Part shown: positions 53,452 to 63,198 of the stretch, one piece after another
Numbering within the stretch: position 1 is the first letter of the stretch
Layout: each line of letters starts with the position of its first letter
NCBI GenBank assembly: GCA_977006965.1
Contig: OZ345369.1
Coordinates: 124,001-188,000, forward strand
Length of the DNA: 64,000 bases
Source: Phymatolithon calcareum
Taxonomy: Eukaryota; Rhodophyta; Florideophyceae; Hapalidiales
Direction: 5' to 3'
Made by a program: the position numbers and the translations under genes
Notes under the pieces: model-generated
Databases searched by the model: none
What the model was told of the DNA's origin: nothing
Seen by the model: the letters and a program-made list of their open reading frames with translations, nothing else

Positions 53452-53871
53452 TAGGGATGGCTCTCCCGAAACATTGGCCCGGAGGGCCGTACTTGCCCTC
53501 TATCAGTGGCCCTCTAGAGGGGAGGGGCCCTCTTTGACCCTCATTACAGACCTGATTTCGGGCCCCGAAAAGCCCGAAACTGGGGAGGATTGTTTCATCA
53601 GACATCAGTATCATACGTCAGAAGCACTGGCAGGTTGATTTCTCGTCCTGAATCCGTAGCCCTCATGCCATGAAGCTAATGCTGCGTCCACGTTTCTGTA
53701 TACTGTACAATTCTGTCCATACTCTAATATCATAAGCACTTCGTTGTCGTAAGAATATCATAAGCCCGAAAGGGGCCCTCTACTTGGCGCGAGGGAGAGG
53801 GCAAAATCCCCTCTTTGAGGTAAAAAAAGGGCCCATTTCGGGGAGGGGCCCTTTCGGGAGGGCCATCCCTA
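53452..53871. mobile_element. 420-bp hAT-type non-autonomous element
   Basis: The terminal inverted repeats are TAGGGATGGC(T/C)CTCCCGAAA, with the 8-bp target duplication cctctttc at 53444-53451 and 53872-53879. The sister copy at about 62433-62445 reads cgcccctctcaaagg without it. The interior is unusually rich in GGGCC/GGCCC runs. TAGGG ends and an 8-bp duplication point to hAT. Confidence 0.9.
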
Positions 53872-54282
53872 CCTCTTTCAAAGGAACACTGTACTGTAAG
53901 AGCTATTATATTACTGGACGACTCATCTTTCGTAGGCTATTGTACAGGCTAATCTAAGAAATGCCATCTTCGTGCTGTACGGCGCGTTTATGGCCCTCTC
54001 AGGTATTCCCCAAAACTCGCTCTCGCTTGACTGCGATTCCGCACTAAGCGCCCAGCGAAAGGTCGAGGACGGCATGGTGATCATCGTCATCGCACGTGTT
54101 GCTGATGCGCTGCCAGAAGCAGCTCCACACGAATTTGCTCGCACAACGTAACCTCAACGCCTGTACCTAGTTCGGTAAAGAAGGAAGCCGTTAACGCCTC
54201 CGCGGAATATCTCGCCCGCTCTACGTTTCTCGGCACGCACTTCTGCTCGAAACAAATTCTGCATAACGCGCGGACTGGACTG

Positions 54283-54627
54283 TTGGCGTCGACGTGGAGC
54301 TCCCTGCCTACGCTTTTCGGCGCTGCAGCGCAACGAACGCTGCCACTGTTCGCGACGGGGTTGCCCACTCCCGCCGCCTGGCTCCGTTGTCGCTCCCACC
54401 ATGCTCGATCTTCACTGTCGCTCTGCGTACACATCCTCGAAGCGCTGCCGCAATTGGACATCCCTGATGGCACTCCCGTTTGGATTTTCGTCTCCTTACT
54501 GTTCGTCCACTTCTACTGGCGCCACGCGCGCGTAGCATCTTTCTACAATAAATTCGCTGCTCCTTTGTCGTCGAGTGCGAACGCCAACCCGCCGCCTCAG
54601 ATACCACGCCGCGCGCTGGTCGCGTAA
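54283..54627 (+). pseudogene. Conserved unidentified ORF with one membrane segment, copy B
   Basis: The frame is open from upstream of 54180 to 54627. It ends with GTPVWIFVSLLFVHFYWRHARVASFYNKF, a single hydrophobic segment followed by basic residues, then LPRRALVA-like residues at the stop. The same frame is open at 62754-63198 with mostly conservative changes. The family is not recognised. The opposite strand is also open in places, so coding is unproven. It may be the remnant of a host gene carried in the duplicated unit. Confidence 0.35.
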
Positions 54628-55360
54628 ATTGTGCGAAATAGCGCTACGTGCAACATTGCAAATGGCGTTGTACCTATACTCGCCGTTGATAGGTGGAATG
54701 CGCGTCATGTGATGTGGTGTGCGCCACCACGTCGGGCGCTAGAGCTGCTATGGTATCCCTCGCTGCACACGAAATGCGACGAGATGGTGCACGGGGCTGT
54801 GACTGGTGTCTCATTCGTGTTACCACGCGGTTTCCAAGACTGTCGAAATGCCGGAGAACGGAGAAGTCTGAGCCGCTTCGCTCGCGTTGGGCATAGGGGC
54901 ATGTGCGATACGGTAGCAGCTGTTCGCCCTGTAAGTCGAGTCTGTCATCGCGAAGAAGTCGTGCGCAATGGGGTGCATGGAGCAGGGCGGCGGGTGGATA
55001 TGAAGTACCTCAGAAAAAATGGTGGTGGGATATGCTGGAGGAGGGTGATCCGAACGTGCTGCTCACATTTGTAACAAATGAAGGGGACAACAACTTTATT
55101 GTGAATGTTTCGTTTTCAAGCAGTTTTCTCATACAATTTTTCGCGGGTCGGCGGCGGTAATTCACGGAGGGCGACGCGCGCTGACGCGTAACCGCCGACC
55201 TAAACTCACATCAGTTCGCTTCTCCTTCAACAAGGATGATGGATAAAAATTCACACACTCTGTACTTTGTTTTGCGGTACAATGTGCATTTTAATGTACT
55301 TGTACATTGTAAATAATGTTGTTCAATATAAATCAACGTCATTTTTATTGAAGTTAACGC

Positions 55361-55595
55361 ACTCTAAAAAATTGTCCTCGTTGTATGTACAATATCATAT
55401 GATGCGTCGAAACTTGTTGCAAATCTGGTGTGCCTTCCTGTATCCATCCTCCAAGGCATATCTCAGTGACCCTCCGGTCAAGGTCTTCCTCCGCCAAAGT
55501 CCCAGACGCTTTCTTCCGGCCTCTGCCGCTGGACAACATTCACCTCCCACTGCTCTCGTGCGTGAACACAGCACTAGAGCAGGCGCTCCGCCGCA
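55361..55595. promoter_or_regulatory. 5' flank of the NB-ARC/WD40 gene
   Basis: 235 bp between the end of the segmental homology and the ATG. It includes a pyrimidine-rich stretch (ccttcctgtatccatcctcc, tcttcctccgcc, ctgctctcgtgcg) before the start codon. I see no definite TATA box. It is called regulatory only from position. Confidence 0.3.
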
Positions 55596-58500
55596 ATGAT
55601 TCCCAATCCCCTCGCCATCTTCGGGGAATTGCGCACGCAAGCGAAGAGTATTAAGACGCGTTGCGAAAAGTACCAAGTTGGTCCAGATGTTTTTAAATCG
55701 TTGACTGACAAGCTCCGTCTCCTTCTCGACCATATTGAAGAAATAGAGCGCCTTCGTCAACGGTACCCGAATGCTTTGCCGTCTGGTGACGGAACTCTTT
55801 TTCAAGAAAAATTGAGGCATGTTCGCCAAACTTTCAAAAACGAACACGCTACCATATGCTCGATGGTGACCAAGGCCTTTGACGGAAGCCTTCATGGCAA
55901 GGCGCTGCGACTATTCCTAGCTAATACCTTGCATGACAAAATGACTGATTTGATTGGGAAGATCAACACAGGCACGAACCAGCTTGAGAACCTTGTTAAT
56001 TCATTTTTAATGGCGTTGCAACACGAAGAGGTTATGTCGAAGCTCTACAAAGTGAGTGAACACGTTACGCCCAAATCCGAAACCCGAGCAAATCATGAGG
56101 CAGTTACGTCGATGCTGGTGGACGTAGACGAACAAGCCAGAGCAGATCACGAAGCAGTTATGTCGAAGCTCTACAAAGTGGGTGAACACGTTACGCCAAG
56201 ATCCGAAACCCGGGCAAATCATGGCGCACTAATGTCGACGCTTTGCAGTGTACGCAAACGCGTTCTGCCAAGAAACGAAACCCTGGCAAATCATGAAGCG
56301 GTTATGTCCAAGCTCCACAAAGTTGATGAACACGTTACGCTAAGATCTGCAACTCGAGAACATCACGAAGCAGTTATGTCGAAGCTCGACAAAGTGGGTG
56401 AACAAATTACGCCCAGATTTGTAACCCAAGAAAATCATGAAGCAGTTATGTCAAAGCTCGGCAAAGTAGGTGAACACGTTGCGCCAAGATCTGAATCTCG
56501 GGCAAATCATGGTGCACTTTTATCAATGCTCCACAACATGGACGAGAACATTACGCAGCTGAAGAACGTGATCAAAACTTCAAAAGAAGATTACCATCCC
56601 GCCTATAACACTCCCGATCTCAGTCTCTCCGTTGTTCTGGACTTCGACCCCACAACTTCTCTAGGGAAATTGAAGCAGTCAGTGTTGTATGGCGAATCAT
56701 CAGAAATCGTTACTGCCGCCACTGGGGCCATCGGGCAAACTACAACTGGAACCAGGAACGCGGCGTACGGTGTTGTTGGAATGGCGGGCGTGGGAAAAAC
56801 TGTCGCACTTCAAGCCATCGGTCATGATGAAGACGTTAAGGAGCGCTTTCGGGATGGGGTTTTATACATGACGTTTGGAAGAGAAGCGGATAAGCAAACA
56901 GCTATTGACCAAATCGCCCATATCATGACGTTAACGGGAGCAAAGTGTACAGTGAAAGAAGTAAGACGTTCTACTTTTCTCAAAGACGCTGTGGACTATG
57001 CTGTCATGTGGTTTGGAGGGAAAGTGTGCCTGTATCTCATCGATGATTTGTGGCCTGCACAGCATTTGCCGCTGGGGTACTTTCAAGATCTTCGCCAACT
57101 GCTACGAGGAAGTCCAAACAGTAGAATGGCTATCAGTACTCGAAGTCATTCTATTGCGTACGACGCGGGTTGTGTTGTGAATTTTTCCCCTGGAGAGACT
57201 CACGGAAAAGCGTCTGTGGACATTTTCATGAAACACGCTCGACAGTTGAGTTCGCAAAATTCAGGAGCGGCCCGTCAAGGACTTAGACCCAGTGTATCAG
57301 CAATTCTTTCAATATGCAGTGGACTACCCATCGCCCTGTCGGTCGCAGGATGTGCTGTTTCAGAGCGTGTGGCTATGTACGGATCATTTGAGACGGCATG
57401 TGATAAGTACGCCGTAGCGCTGGAACAGAAAATAAGAGTGGCCGGAGTTGGTGGTTCAAATCTAGATTCAGGAATTCGGTTGAGTCTTGAATATCTGGAG
57501 TTCGAATTCTCAAAGCTGGTAGCTGAAAACTCACTTCAAATCGATCACAGTATTTCCGAGTTGTACACGAGTCTGTGTGTGCTATCAAATCAGGCGTGGG
57601 TTCCTCTGTCAGTTCTAATTCGGCTGTGGAAACTTAGGGAGCCTGCTGCTGTCGAGGTTGCGAATCTGTTCCGGAAGATGAGTTTAGCTAAATTCGAATT
57701 GCGACGGTCATCAAGTAGTTGTGCCGAAGAGCCTGGACTTGTGCTACATGATTTGCAGCTCGACTTCTGTCAGCGACAGGCAATGGCAACTGACAAGCTT
57801 TCTTTTTGGCATGCCCGGCTGCTGAATGGATATTGGGAATCGAGTATAGGCGAAGAGTGCCATACGCCAGTAGCGGACACAATTTTAAGCTACGTTCCAA
57901 GACCATGGTGGTCTATTGTCGATCCGAAGGAAGGCTACATTCATACAAATCTCACCCGACACTTGTCATGCGCTGGACGAGGTGTGGAATTGGCTGCGCT
58001 GTTTCTGGACGCGCGGTGGACAGAATTGCGAGGAAGAATCGGGGGTATACTTGCGCTGGAATCAGATTTTGAGCATTTGCGGAGATACTTGTCACAATGG
58101 AAAGGCTCAGAAGAGGTTGAAGCGTGCATCAGGGAAGTCGAGCAGAGCTTCGAGAATATTTTTAAGGTGGTGCGGTTTTCGTGGGGGAGACTGTCGGAGG
58201 GGATGAGAGCCTTCCAGTTTCAAATATGCGGACGTCTGCAAAGCTCTAGAGAGTGGAACGCTTCTGTGGACGATTACTTGAAAGAGCCAAAGTCTATTGC
58301 GGACGCATATTTGAAGAGTGTGGTGATGACCACACCGAAGCCATATTTACTACCTATGAGATGTTTTCTCGTGAGTGCATGCAGTGCACTGATAGCGGAG
58401 ATTCCTGTAGGAGGTGAATGTGCTTCTGTGGCCTGTTCTTCTTGCGGAGAATACATTGCAGCTGGAGCTGGAGATGATATTTTGATTGCGAAAGCTAGGA

Positions 58501-60092
58501 CCGGCGAAGTATTGCGGCGCATGTACGGTCACACCGGTATCGTAAGTTGCGTGAAATTCGCGGGTGGATCGAAGAAAATAGTGTCCGGGGGGGATGACGG
58601 GAAGGTTATATTGTGGGAATGGGAATCGTCGAGCTCTCCTGTGTGCGTTCTGCAAAGGGAGAAGCCTATATCCGGCCTTGGAGTACACAAGAATGTCTTT
58701 TTCTCAAGCGGCGGCGACTTGGAGGTATGGGACATAAGTAAGAGAGAAGAATCACGGAAACTGTACACATATGATTATGCAGACCTAACCTGGCTTGATG
58801 TTTGTGGGAAGAATGGGAAAGTTGCGTTTTGTGCGCCTCGCGGAAGACTAATGATTTGGGACATTGACAAAAATGCGGTCGTTTTCAAAGATAACGTACA
58901 ACGTGTCACATGCGGGGCATTTAGTCCGAATGGCCAATATTTGGCAGCAGGAAGATGCTGGGGTGGTATCATTGATCTATGGGATGTTTCAGCGGAGCCA
59001 AGATGGGTTAAGCATTTTACGGCACATAGGCTCTTTGCGACCTCGGTTGCGTTCAGACCTGATGGGATGAAAATTGTATCAGGTTCGGGAGATGGCACTA
59101 TTCAGGTGTGGGACGTTGAATGTGGGGAGTGCAATGGGATTTCTGAAGGAATTTCATCTTCGATTAGAAGAGCATGCTTAAGCGTGTCGTTCACATCCGA
59201 TGGGAAAAGAATCATATCCGGGTCCGCTGACGGTTTTCTTCGCATTTGGGATGCTTATCTTGAGACAGAAGCAAAAGAACGTGACAGGGAATTTTTGAAG
59301 ACGGTTCGAGACGTTTCGATAAGCAGAAATGGGTTACGAGTGGCTACTGCATCCGTAGACGGAAGAGTACGACTGTGGAACACGCAGACAGGCGAGCAGA
59401 TCGGGGTGCCTTTAGCATGTGGTCCAGACCCAAAAATATCCGTTGCGTTGAGCCCTGACGGCAGAAAGTTGGTCTCCAGTTCTGACGCATTTCTACAGCA
59501 GTGGAACACAGAGACATGTACTCGGATTGGGGAACCTTTTAACGGATATTGTAATCCCCGCTGCGTTGTGTTTAGCTGCGATGGACGTCGAATTATCTTC
59601 GAAGATTCTGTTTTCGGCATTCGAGTATGGGACGCTGAAACGCACAATGAAATCGTGTCTGTCTCTAATCTCGGCGTTGTCATTACTAATTCCTATGGTT
59701 TGATTTCTTGTGTGGCCGAAAGCGACGACGGGAGCTATGTTGTGTCTCGAGTTAAGTCGGGAGGAACAATTATTCGAAGTCGAGAAACACTGCAATTCGT
59801 TTGGAATTCAGGAGCATCTGAAAGGGAATCCTACAGTTCTATCCAAGATGACGAGGCCGAAAGAATCATCCGCAGCTGTGGTCAATATGTTCCACACCTC
59901 TGGCCAAAGTCATTTTCACCATATACTGCTGAATTGTACTGTGACGGGGGGCGCGTGTATTCCAATTTACTCAACGGGAAGACAATGATTGCAGAGGCAG
60001 ATGGGCCTTGGGAATACAACTCGGAAAGAAAAGTGTTCGTTTTTGCGTTGGACTCCGGCGATGTTGCGATATGTAAAGTGATCGTCGAATGA
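55596..60092 (+). CDS. NB-ARC/WD40 STAND signalling protein, intact
   Basis: An uninterrupted 1,498-codon frame from ATG 55596. Residues 1-140 form a helical N-terminal region without a known effector domain. Residues 143-327 are eight units of a ~24-residue repeat (HEAVMSKLYKVGEHV-type). The NB-ARC ATPase follows, with P-loop GMAGVGKT (395-402), Walker B LYLIDDLW (479-486), ISTRSHSI (513-520), GLPIAL (576-581) and an MHD-like VLHDLQLDF (about 715-725). A helical linker leads to a WD40 propeller from about residue 930 to 1490, with repeated GH..IVSCVKF, IVSGGDDGKVILWEW and IRVWD-type blades. The plan resembles APAF1-like sensors: the propeller senses a ligand, the ATPase oligomerises, and the N-terminus signals. 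The role is inferred; immunity or cell-death control is typical of the class. Confidence 0.93.
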   Translation: MIPNPLAIFGELRTQAKSIKTRCEKYQVGPDVFKSLTDKLRLLLDHIEEIERLRQRYPNALPSGDGTLFQEKLRHVRQTFKNEHATICSMVTKAFDGSLHGKALRLFLANTLHDKMTDLIGKINTGTNQLENLVNSFLMALQHEEVMSKLYKVSEHVTPKSETRANHEAVTSMLVDVDEQARADHEAVMSKLYKVGEHVTPRSETRANHGALMSTLCSVRKRVLPRNETLANHEAVMSKLHKVDEHVTLRSATREHHEAVMSKLDKVGEQITPRFVTQENHEAVMSKLGKVGEHVAPRSESRANHGALLSMLHNMDENITQLKNVIKTSKEDYHPAYNTPDLSLSVVLDFDPTTSLGKLKQSVLYGESSEIVTAATGAIGQTTTGTRNAAYGVVGMAGVGKTVALQAIGHDEDVKERFRDGVLYMTFGREADKQTAIDQIAHIMTLTGAKCTVKEVRRSTFLKDAVDYAVMWFGGKVCLYLIDDLWPAQHLPLGYFQDLRQLLRGSPNSRMAISTRSHSIAYDAGCVVNFSPGETHGKASVDIFMKHARQLSSQNSGAARQGLRPSVSAILSICSGLPIALSVAGCAVSERVAMYGSFETACDKYAVALEQKIRVAGVGGSNLDSGIRLSLEYLEFEFSKLVAENSLQIDHSISELYTSLCVLSNQAWVPLSVLIRLWKLREPAAVEVANLFRKMSLAKFELRRSSSSCAEEPGLVLHDLQLDFCQRQAMATDKLSFWHARLLNGYWESSIGEECHTPVADTILSYVPRPWWSIVDPKEGYIHTNLTRHLSCAGRGVELAALFLDARWTELRGRIGGILALESDFEHLRRYLSQWKGSEEVEACIREVEQSFENIFKVVRFSWGRLSEGMRAFQFQICGRLQSSREWNASVDDYLKEPKSIADAYLKSVVMTTPKPYLLPMRCFLVSACSALIAEIPVGGECASVACSSCGEYIAAGAGDDILIAKARTGEVLRRMYGHTGIVSCVKFAGGSKKIVSGGDDGKVILWEWESSSSPVCVLQREKPISGLGVHKNVFFSSGGDLEVWDISKREESRKLYTYDYADLTWLDVCGKNGKVAFCAPRGRLMIWDIDKNAVVFKDNVQRVTCGAFSPNGQYLAAGRCWGGIIDLWDVSAEPRWVKHFTAHRLFATSVAFRPDGMKIVSGSGDGTIQVWDVECGECNGISEGISSSIRRACLSVSFTSDGKRIISGSADGFLRIWDAYLETEAKERDREFLKTVRDVSISRNGLRVATASVDGRVRLWNTQTGEQIGVPLACGPDPKISVALSPDGRKLVSSSDAFLQQWNTETCTRIGEPFNGYCNPRCVVFSCDGRRIIFEDSVFGIRVWDAETHNEIVSVSNLGVVITNSYGLISCVAESDDGSYVVSRVKSGGTIIRSRETLQFVWNSGASERESYSSIQDDEAERIIRSCGQYVPHLWPKSFSPYTAELYCDGGRVYSNLLNGKTMIAEADGPWEYNSERKVFVFALDSGDVAICKVIVE
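56022..56576 (+). repeat. Coding minisatellite: ~72-bp repeats in the NB-ARC/WD40 gene
   Basis: Eight in-frame units, each about 24 codons, begin with cac/cat gaa gca gtt atg tcg or a variant. Unit 2 is shortened to 18 codons. Every length is a multiple of three, so the frame is kept. Units with HEAVMSKL alternate with HGALMSTL variants. The repeats precede the NB-ARC domain and would form an extended helical or spacer region whose length can change by unequal crossing-over. Confidence 0.88.
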
Positions 60093-60694
60093 AGCACTGT
60101 CGAACCTGCCGCTGCTCACCGACTCGGTTTCTCTACGCCATGCATATTCACGCAAACGAACGTTGTTTCCTGTACTTCCGCTTCCGCCTCTTCGACGTGC
60201 AGCACACGTGATGCGGAACGCTGGAAGGGGCAACGACCCCTTTGTCCACTCCCGCGGCCTCTGCATCCAGCGCCATATCAACTTTTCTCAGCGCCGAAAC
60301 CGCGCTACGCGCCAATCTTAACCCCAAGTCCAGCATAATCTTGTCAACGGCATCCGTGCCCAACAACTGCCTGACAATCACCATTATCGCCTACGACGTT
60401 CTCGCGTAATTGAAACGGGGGAGAAAACCGTCGTTTCCGATCTCGGTCCCGCTCTCTGTGAGAATCGTCAACACGGTCGTCGTTAGAGCGCTGGCTGATG
60501 TCTCTCCGCGTGAGGATTGGGCGCTGTGCAGTGCGCCCTTCCAAGCATTAATCGCCGTCCTCTCCAAGTCGACGTGCTCGTCTGTCCGAGCGGACGCAGC
60601 GTGCGCGCATACGCGCCTTCTCGACATTTTAACCGCGCCATCACCAACATTTGCGCACTGCAAGCCGCGTCTGCCGGCACCTGCGCGCGCCAAT

Positions 60695-60726
<32 letters not shown>

Positions 60727-61382
60727 TCGACCGCGCTGAGTATCCCGTTTGCCTGTCTGATCGTGCGAATTCGCGACGTACGCGCGTCGCAGGTTGACCG
60801 TGCACTTCTCTTCGAGCTCGCTCTCCGCCCTCGGCCGCCCGCCATCTGGAAATTTTTTCGACGTTCGTCTTCGTAGCGCTGCTCTTGCACTTGCCGCTGC
60901 TGGACGGTCTGGTCGTCATCGGCGCGTCTGCGTCATGCGTCGTCCCCGGCGACGCCGAGGCACCACTTGTGGTATGTGCTGCACGCGAACCGCAACGCAG
61001 CGGTTTACGATGCACCGACGGAGTTTCGCCCCGCCCGGTGGCTCGAACTCATCGCGCAGAGCAAGTGCCGTTCGCGAGGCGCCAGCGCCGGCCGAAAAAT
61101 GAGGATGGACCCCCGTGCCGCTCGCTTTGGGCGCGGGCGCGCGTGCCTGGGGCGACTCCTGGTGTATCAGGTCATGGCCGTTGGGGCGGAGGAGGTTTGC
61201 GCGGTCGGGGAGATTTGCGGAGAACGAGACTGCGGCGGGACGGCGAAGATGAGGTACTTGCTGGTGTGCAGGCCGGTGGAGGAGATTGATATGGAAATTC
61301 GGAGGCGGAATGGGTGTGCGGGCGACTGTGTCAGGGTGGCTCGGCGGGGAATGTTTTTGATTTTCATTTATTCATATCACAA
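60093..61382 (+). pseudogene. Decayed cytochrome P450-like tail, unit B
   Basis: Counterpart of 44565-45881. P450 signatures are again split between frames: LVVIGASASCVVPGDA (VPAGT-like block), WYVLHANRNAAVYDAPTEFRPARW (PERF region, about 60967-61040), and a degraded heme loop (RFGRGRACLGR). Part of the upstream GC-rich sequence has expanded a CCG tract (60695-60726). Both copies are dead, but in different ways, so decay began before or soon after duplication. Confidence 0.65.
60695..60726. repeat. (CCG)n microsatellite
   Basis: About ten and a half CCG units, absent from the equivalent site in unit A (near 45180). It lies inside the decayed P450-like segment. Confidence 0.9.
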
Positions 61383-61480
61383 CAGTAAAGTGCATCACTC
61401 TGTTTTGGCAACTTGTGTGTACGCACATGGAAGTGTGCACAGAGATTTGGTGTCGATCTATTCTGGTGTTCTACGCTACT
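61383..61480. repeat. Link segment, uninterrupted copy
   Basis: Matches 48070-48177. It preserves the empty sites of the Crypton-like element (at 61382/61383) and of the PIF/Harbinger element (at 61478-61480). Confidence 0.85.
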
Positions 61481-62075
61481 GTGTCCCGAACGGTTACGCT
61501 ATGCTGTGTTTTGAGATGCGCACCAAGAAAGAGATACCGAAAGGTCTATTTCGGAACCATGACAGTGCAATTGTAGACTCACTTCGCTGCGCGCAGCGCA
61601 TTCCGCAAAATGTGTTTGGAATTCATTATGCGTCAGGAAGGATTTTTCTCAGGTTAAAGCGCGCGTCATCAAACACTGCAGCTGAGATGGTTCACGTTTC
61701 GCTACATTCTATTGTTTATCCCTAATCATACATCGCGGAGTGTTTCTTCAAACTGCGTTGACGGTTGATTAGTGGAAGAATAATTGTTCTTCGGAGAGTG
61801 ACATTCAAATCGCTCGGGATTTGGCTGAGCTGATGGGCCGAACTGATAGTCTTCTCCACTTCCGTTTTCTTGGCATGGATAGAGCAAGATACTGGAAACG
61901 CGACCGGACAATGCTTAGAACAGACAGTGTTTGAATGGATTCTATTTGCTTTAGCCAAGGTGCTTTAGATACTGAATCTGCATTTCAGCTTACTGCAGGT
62001 AGCGCGCGGGGTATTGTTCCTCCGTCTTCTTGCCATGGACACAGTAAGCCGCTGGAAATAATTGTTTTGCTTTCA

Positions 62076-62131
62076 GTAATTTATGTAAAACAACGTTTTC
62101 TTAAAAGAAAACGTTGTTTTACATAAATTAC
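62076..62131. repeat. Perfect 27-bp inverted repeat with 2-bp loop
   Basis: The left arm starting gtaatttatgtaaaacaacg (62076-62102) is the exact reverse complement of 62105-62131. The duplicate at 53084-53142 is imperfect. A near-loopless AT-rich palindrome may be a cruciform, a foldback insertion or the stem of a transcript. Confidence 0.85.
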
Positions 62132-62753
62132 GTTCATTTCTTAATAAAGACGCTATTCTTCAGATCCCGAATACAATCTACATGACAGATATGCATGGAC
62201 TGTGTACACTACGCTCTCCTTCGTCGTCTTTGTTAATTGTGCTCTTTGCAATAGCTACATTAGCACTAACATTGCTTAGTAGTGGAGAGGGGATAAAGAT
62301 CCGACGGAAGAGAGCGATCATACTGCACTGTAATATGTGTCCACAGACGATATGATTGACCATGTGCAGCTGCAAAACCGCAGGTTATACTGTATCATAA
62401 CACGCTTGCTATTGAGGATGACTCGCAAGTCGCCCCTCTCAAAGGAACACTGTACTGTACTGTAAGAGCTATGATATTACTGGACGATCCATCTTTCGTA
62501 GGTTATTGTACAGGCTAATCTAAGAAATGCCATCTTCGTGCTGTACGGCGCGTTTATGGCCCTCTCAGGTATCATATTCCCCAAAACTCGCTCTCGCTTG
62601 ACTGCGATTCCGCACTAGGCGCCCACTGAAAGGTCGAGGGCGGCATGATGATCATCGTCATCGCACGTGTCGCTGATGCGCTGCCAGAAGCAGCTCCACG
62701 CGAATTTGCTCGCACAACGTAACCTCAACGCCTGTACCTAGTTCGGTACAGAA

Positions 62754-63198
62754 GGAAGCCGGTAACGCCTCCGCGGAATATCTCGCCCGCTCTACGTTTC
62801 TCGGCACGCACTTCTGTTCGAAAAAAATTCTGCATATCGCGCGGACTGGACTGTCGGCGTCGACGTGGAGCTCCCTGCCTACGCTTTTCGGCGCTGCAGC
62901 GCAACGAACGCTGCCACTGTTCGCGACGGGGTTGCCTACTCCCGCCGCCTGGCTCTGTTGTCGCTCCCGCCATGCTCGACCTTTACTGTCGTTCTGCGCG
63001 CGTATCCTCGAAGCGCTGCCGCAATTGGACATCCCTGACGGCACTCCTGTTTGGATCTTCGTCTCCTTACTGTTCGTCCACTTCTACTGGCGTCACGCGC
63101 GCGTAGCAGCTTTTTACAATAAATTCGCTGCTCCGTTGTCGGCGAGTGCGAACGCCAACCCGACGCCGCAGCTACCACGCCGCGCGCTGGTCGCGTAA
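62754..63198 (+). pseudogene. Conserved unidentified ORF with one membrane segment, copy C
   Basis: The duplicate of the frame ending at 54627. It ends with GTPVWIFVSLLFVHFYWRH followed by ARVAAFYNKF and the stop at 63196-63198. Differences between copies preserve the frame. No family is recognised and no convincing start is visible. Confidence 0.35.

Larger units (their letters stand above)
52490..55360. repeat. Upstream segment of unit B (segmental duplicate of 61481-63923)
   Basis: It starts at cgaacggttacgctatgctgtg (52497), also found at 61486. The two copies stay collinear, about 90% or more similar, with small indels, and a 420-bp MITE is present only in this copy. Homology stops near 55357, about 240 bp before the NB-ARC ATG. 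I recognise no intact gene here. A conserved open frame (54283-54627) and a hairpin (53084-53142) are listed separately. Confidence 0.88.

Noticed and set aside
60695-60726. Proline-rich protein encoded by the CCG tract.
   Set aside because: The tract is a microsatellite inside a decayed segment with no stable frame.
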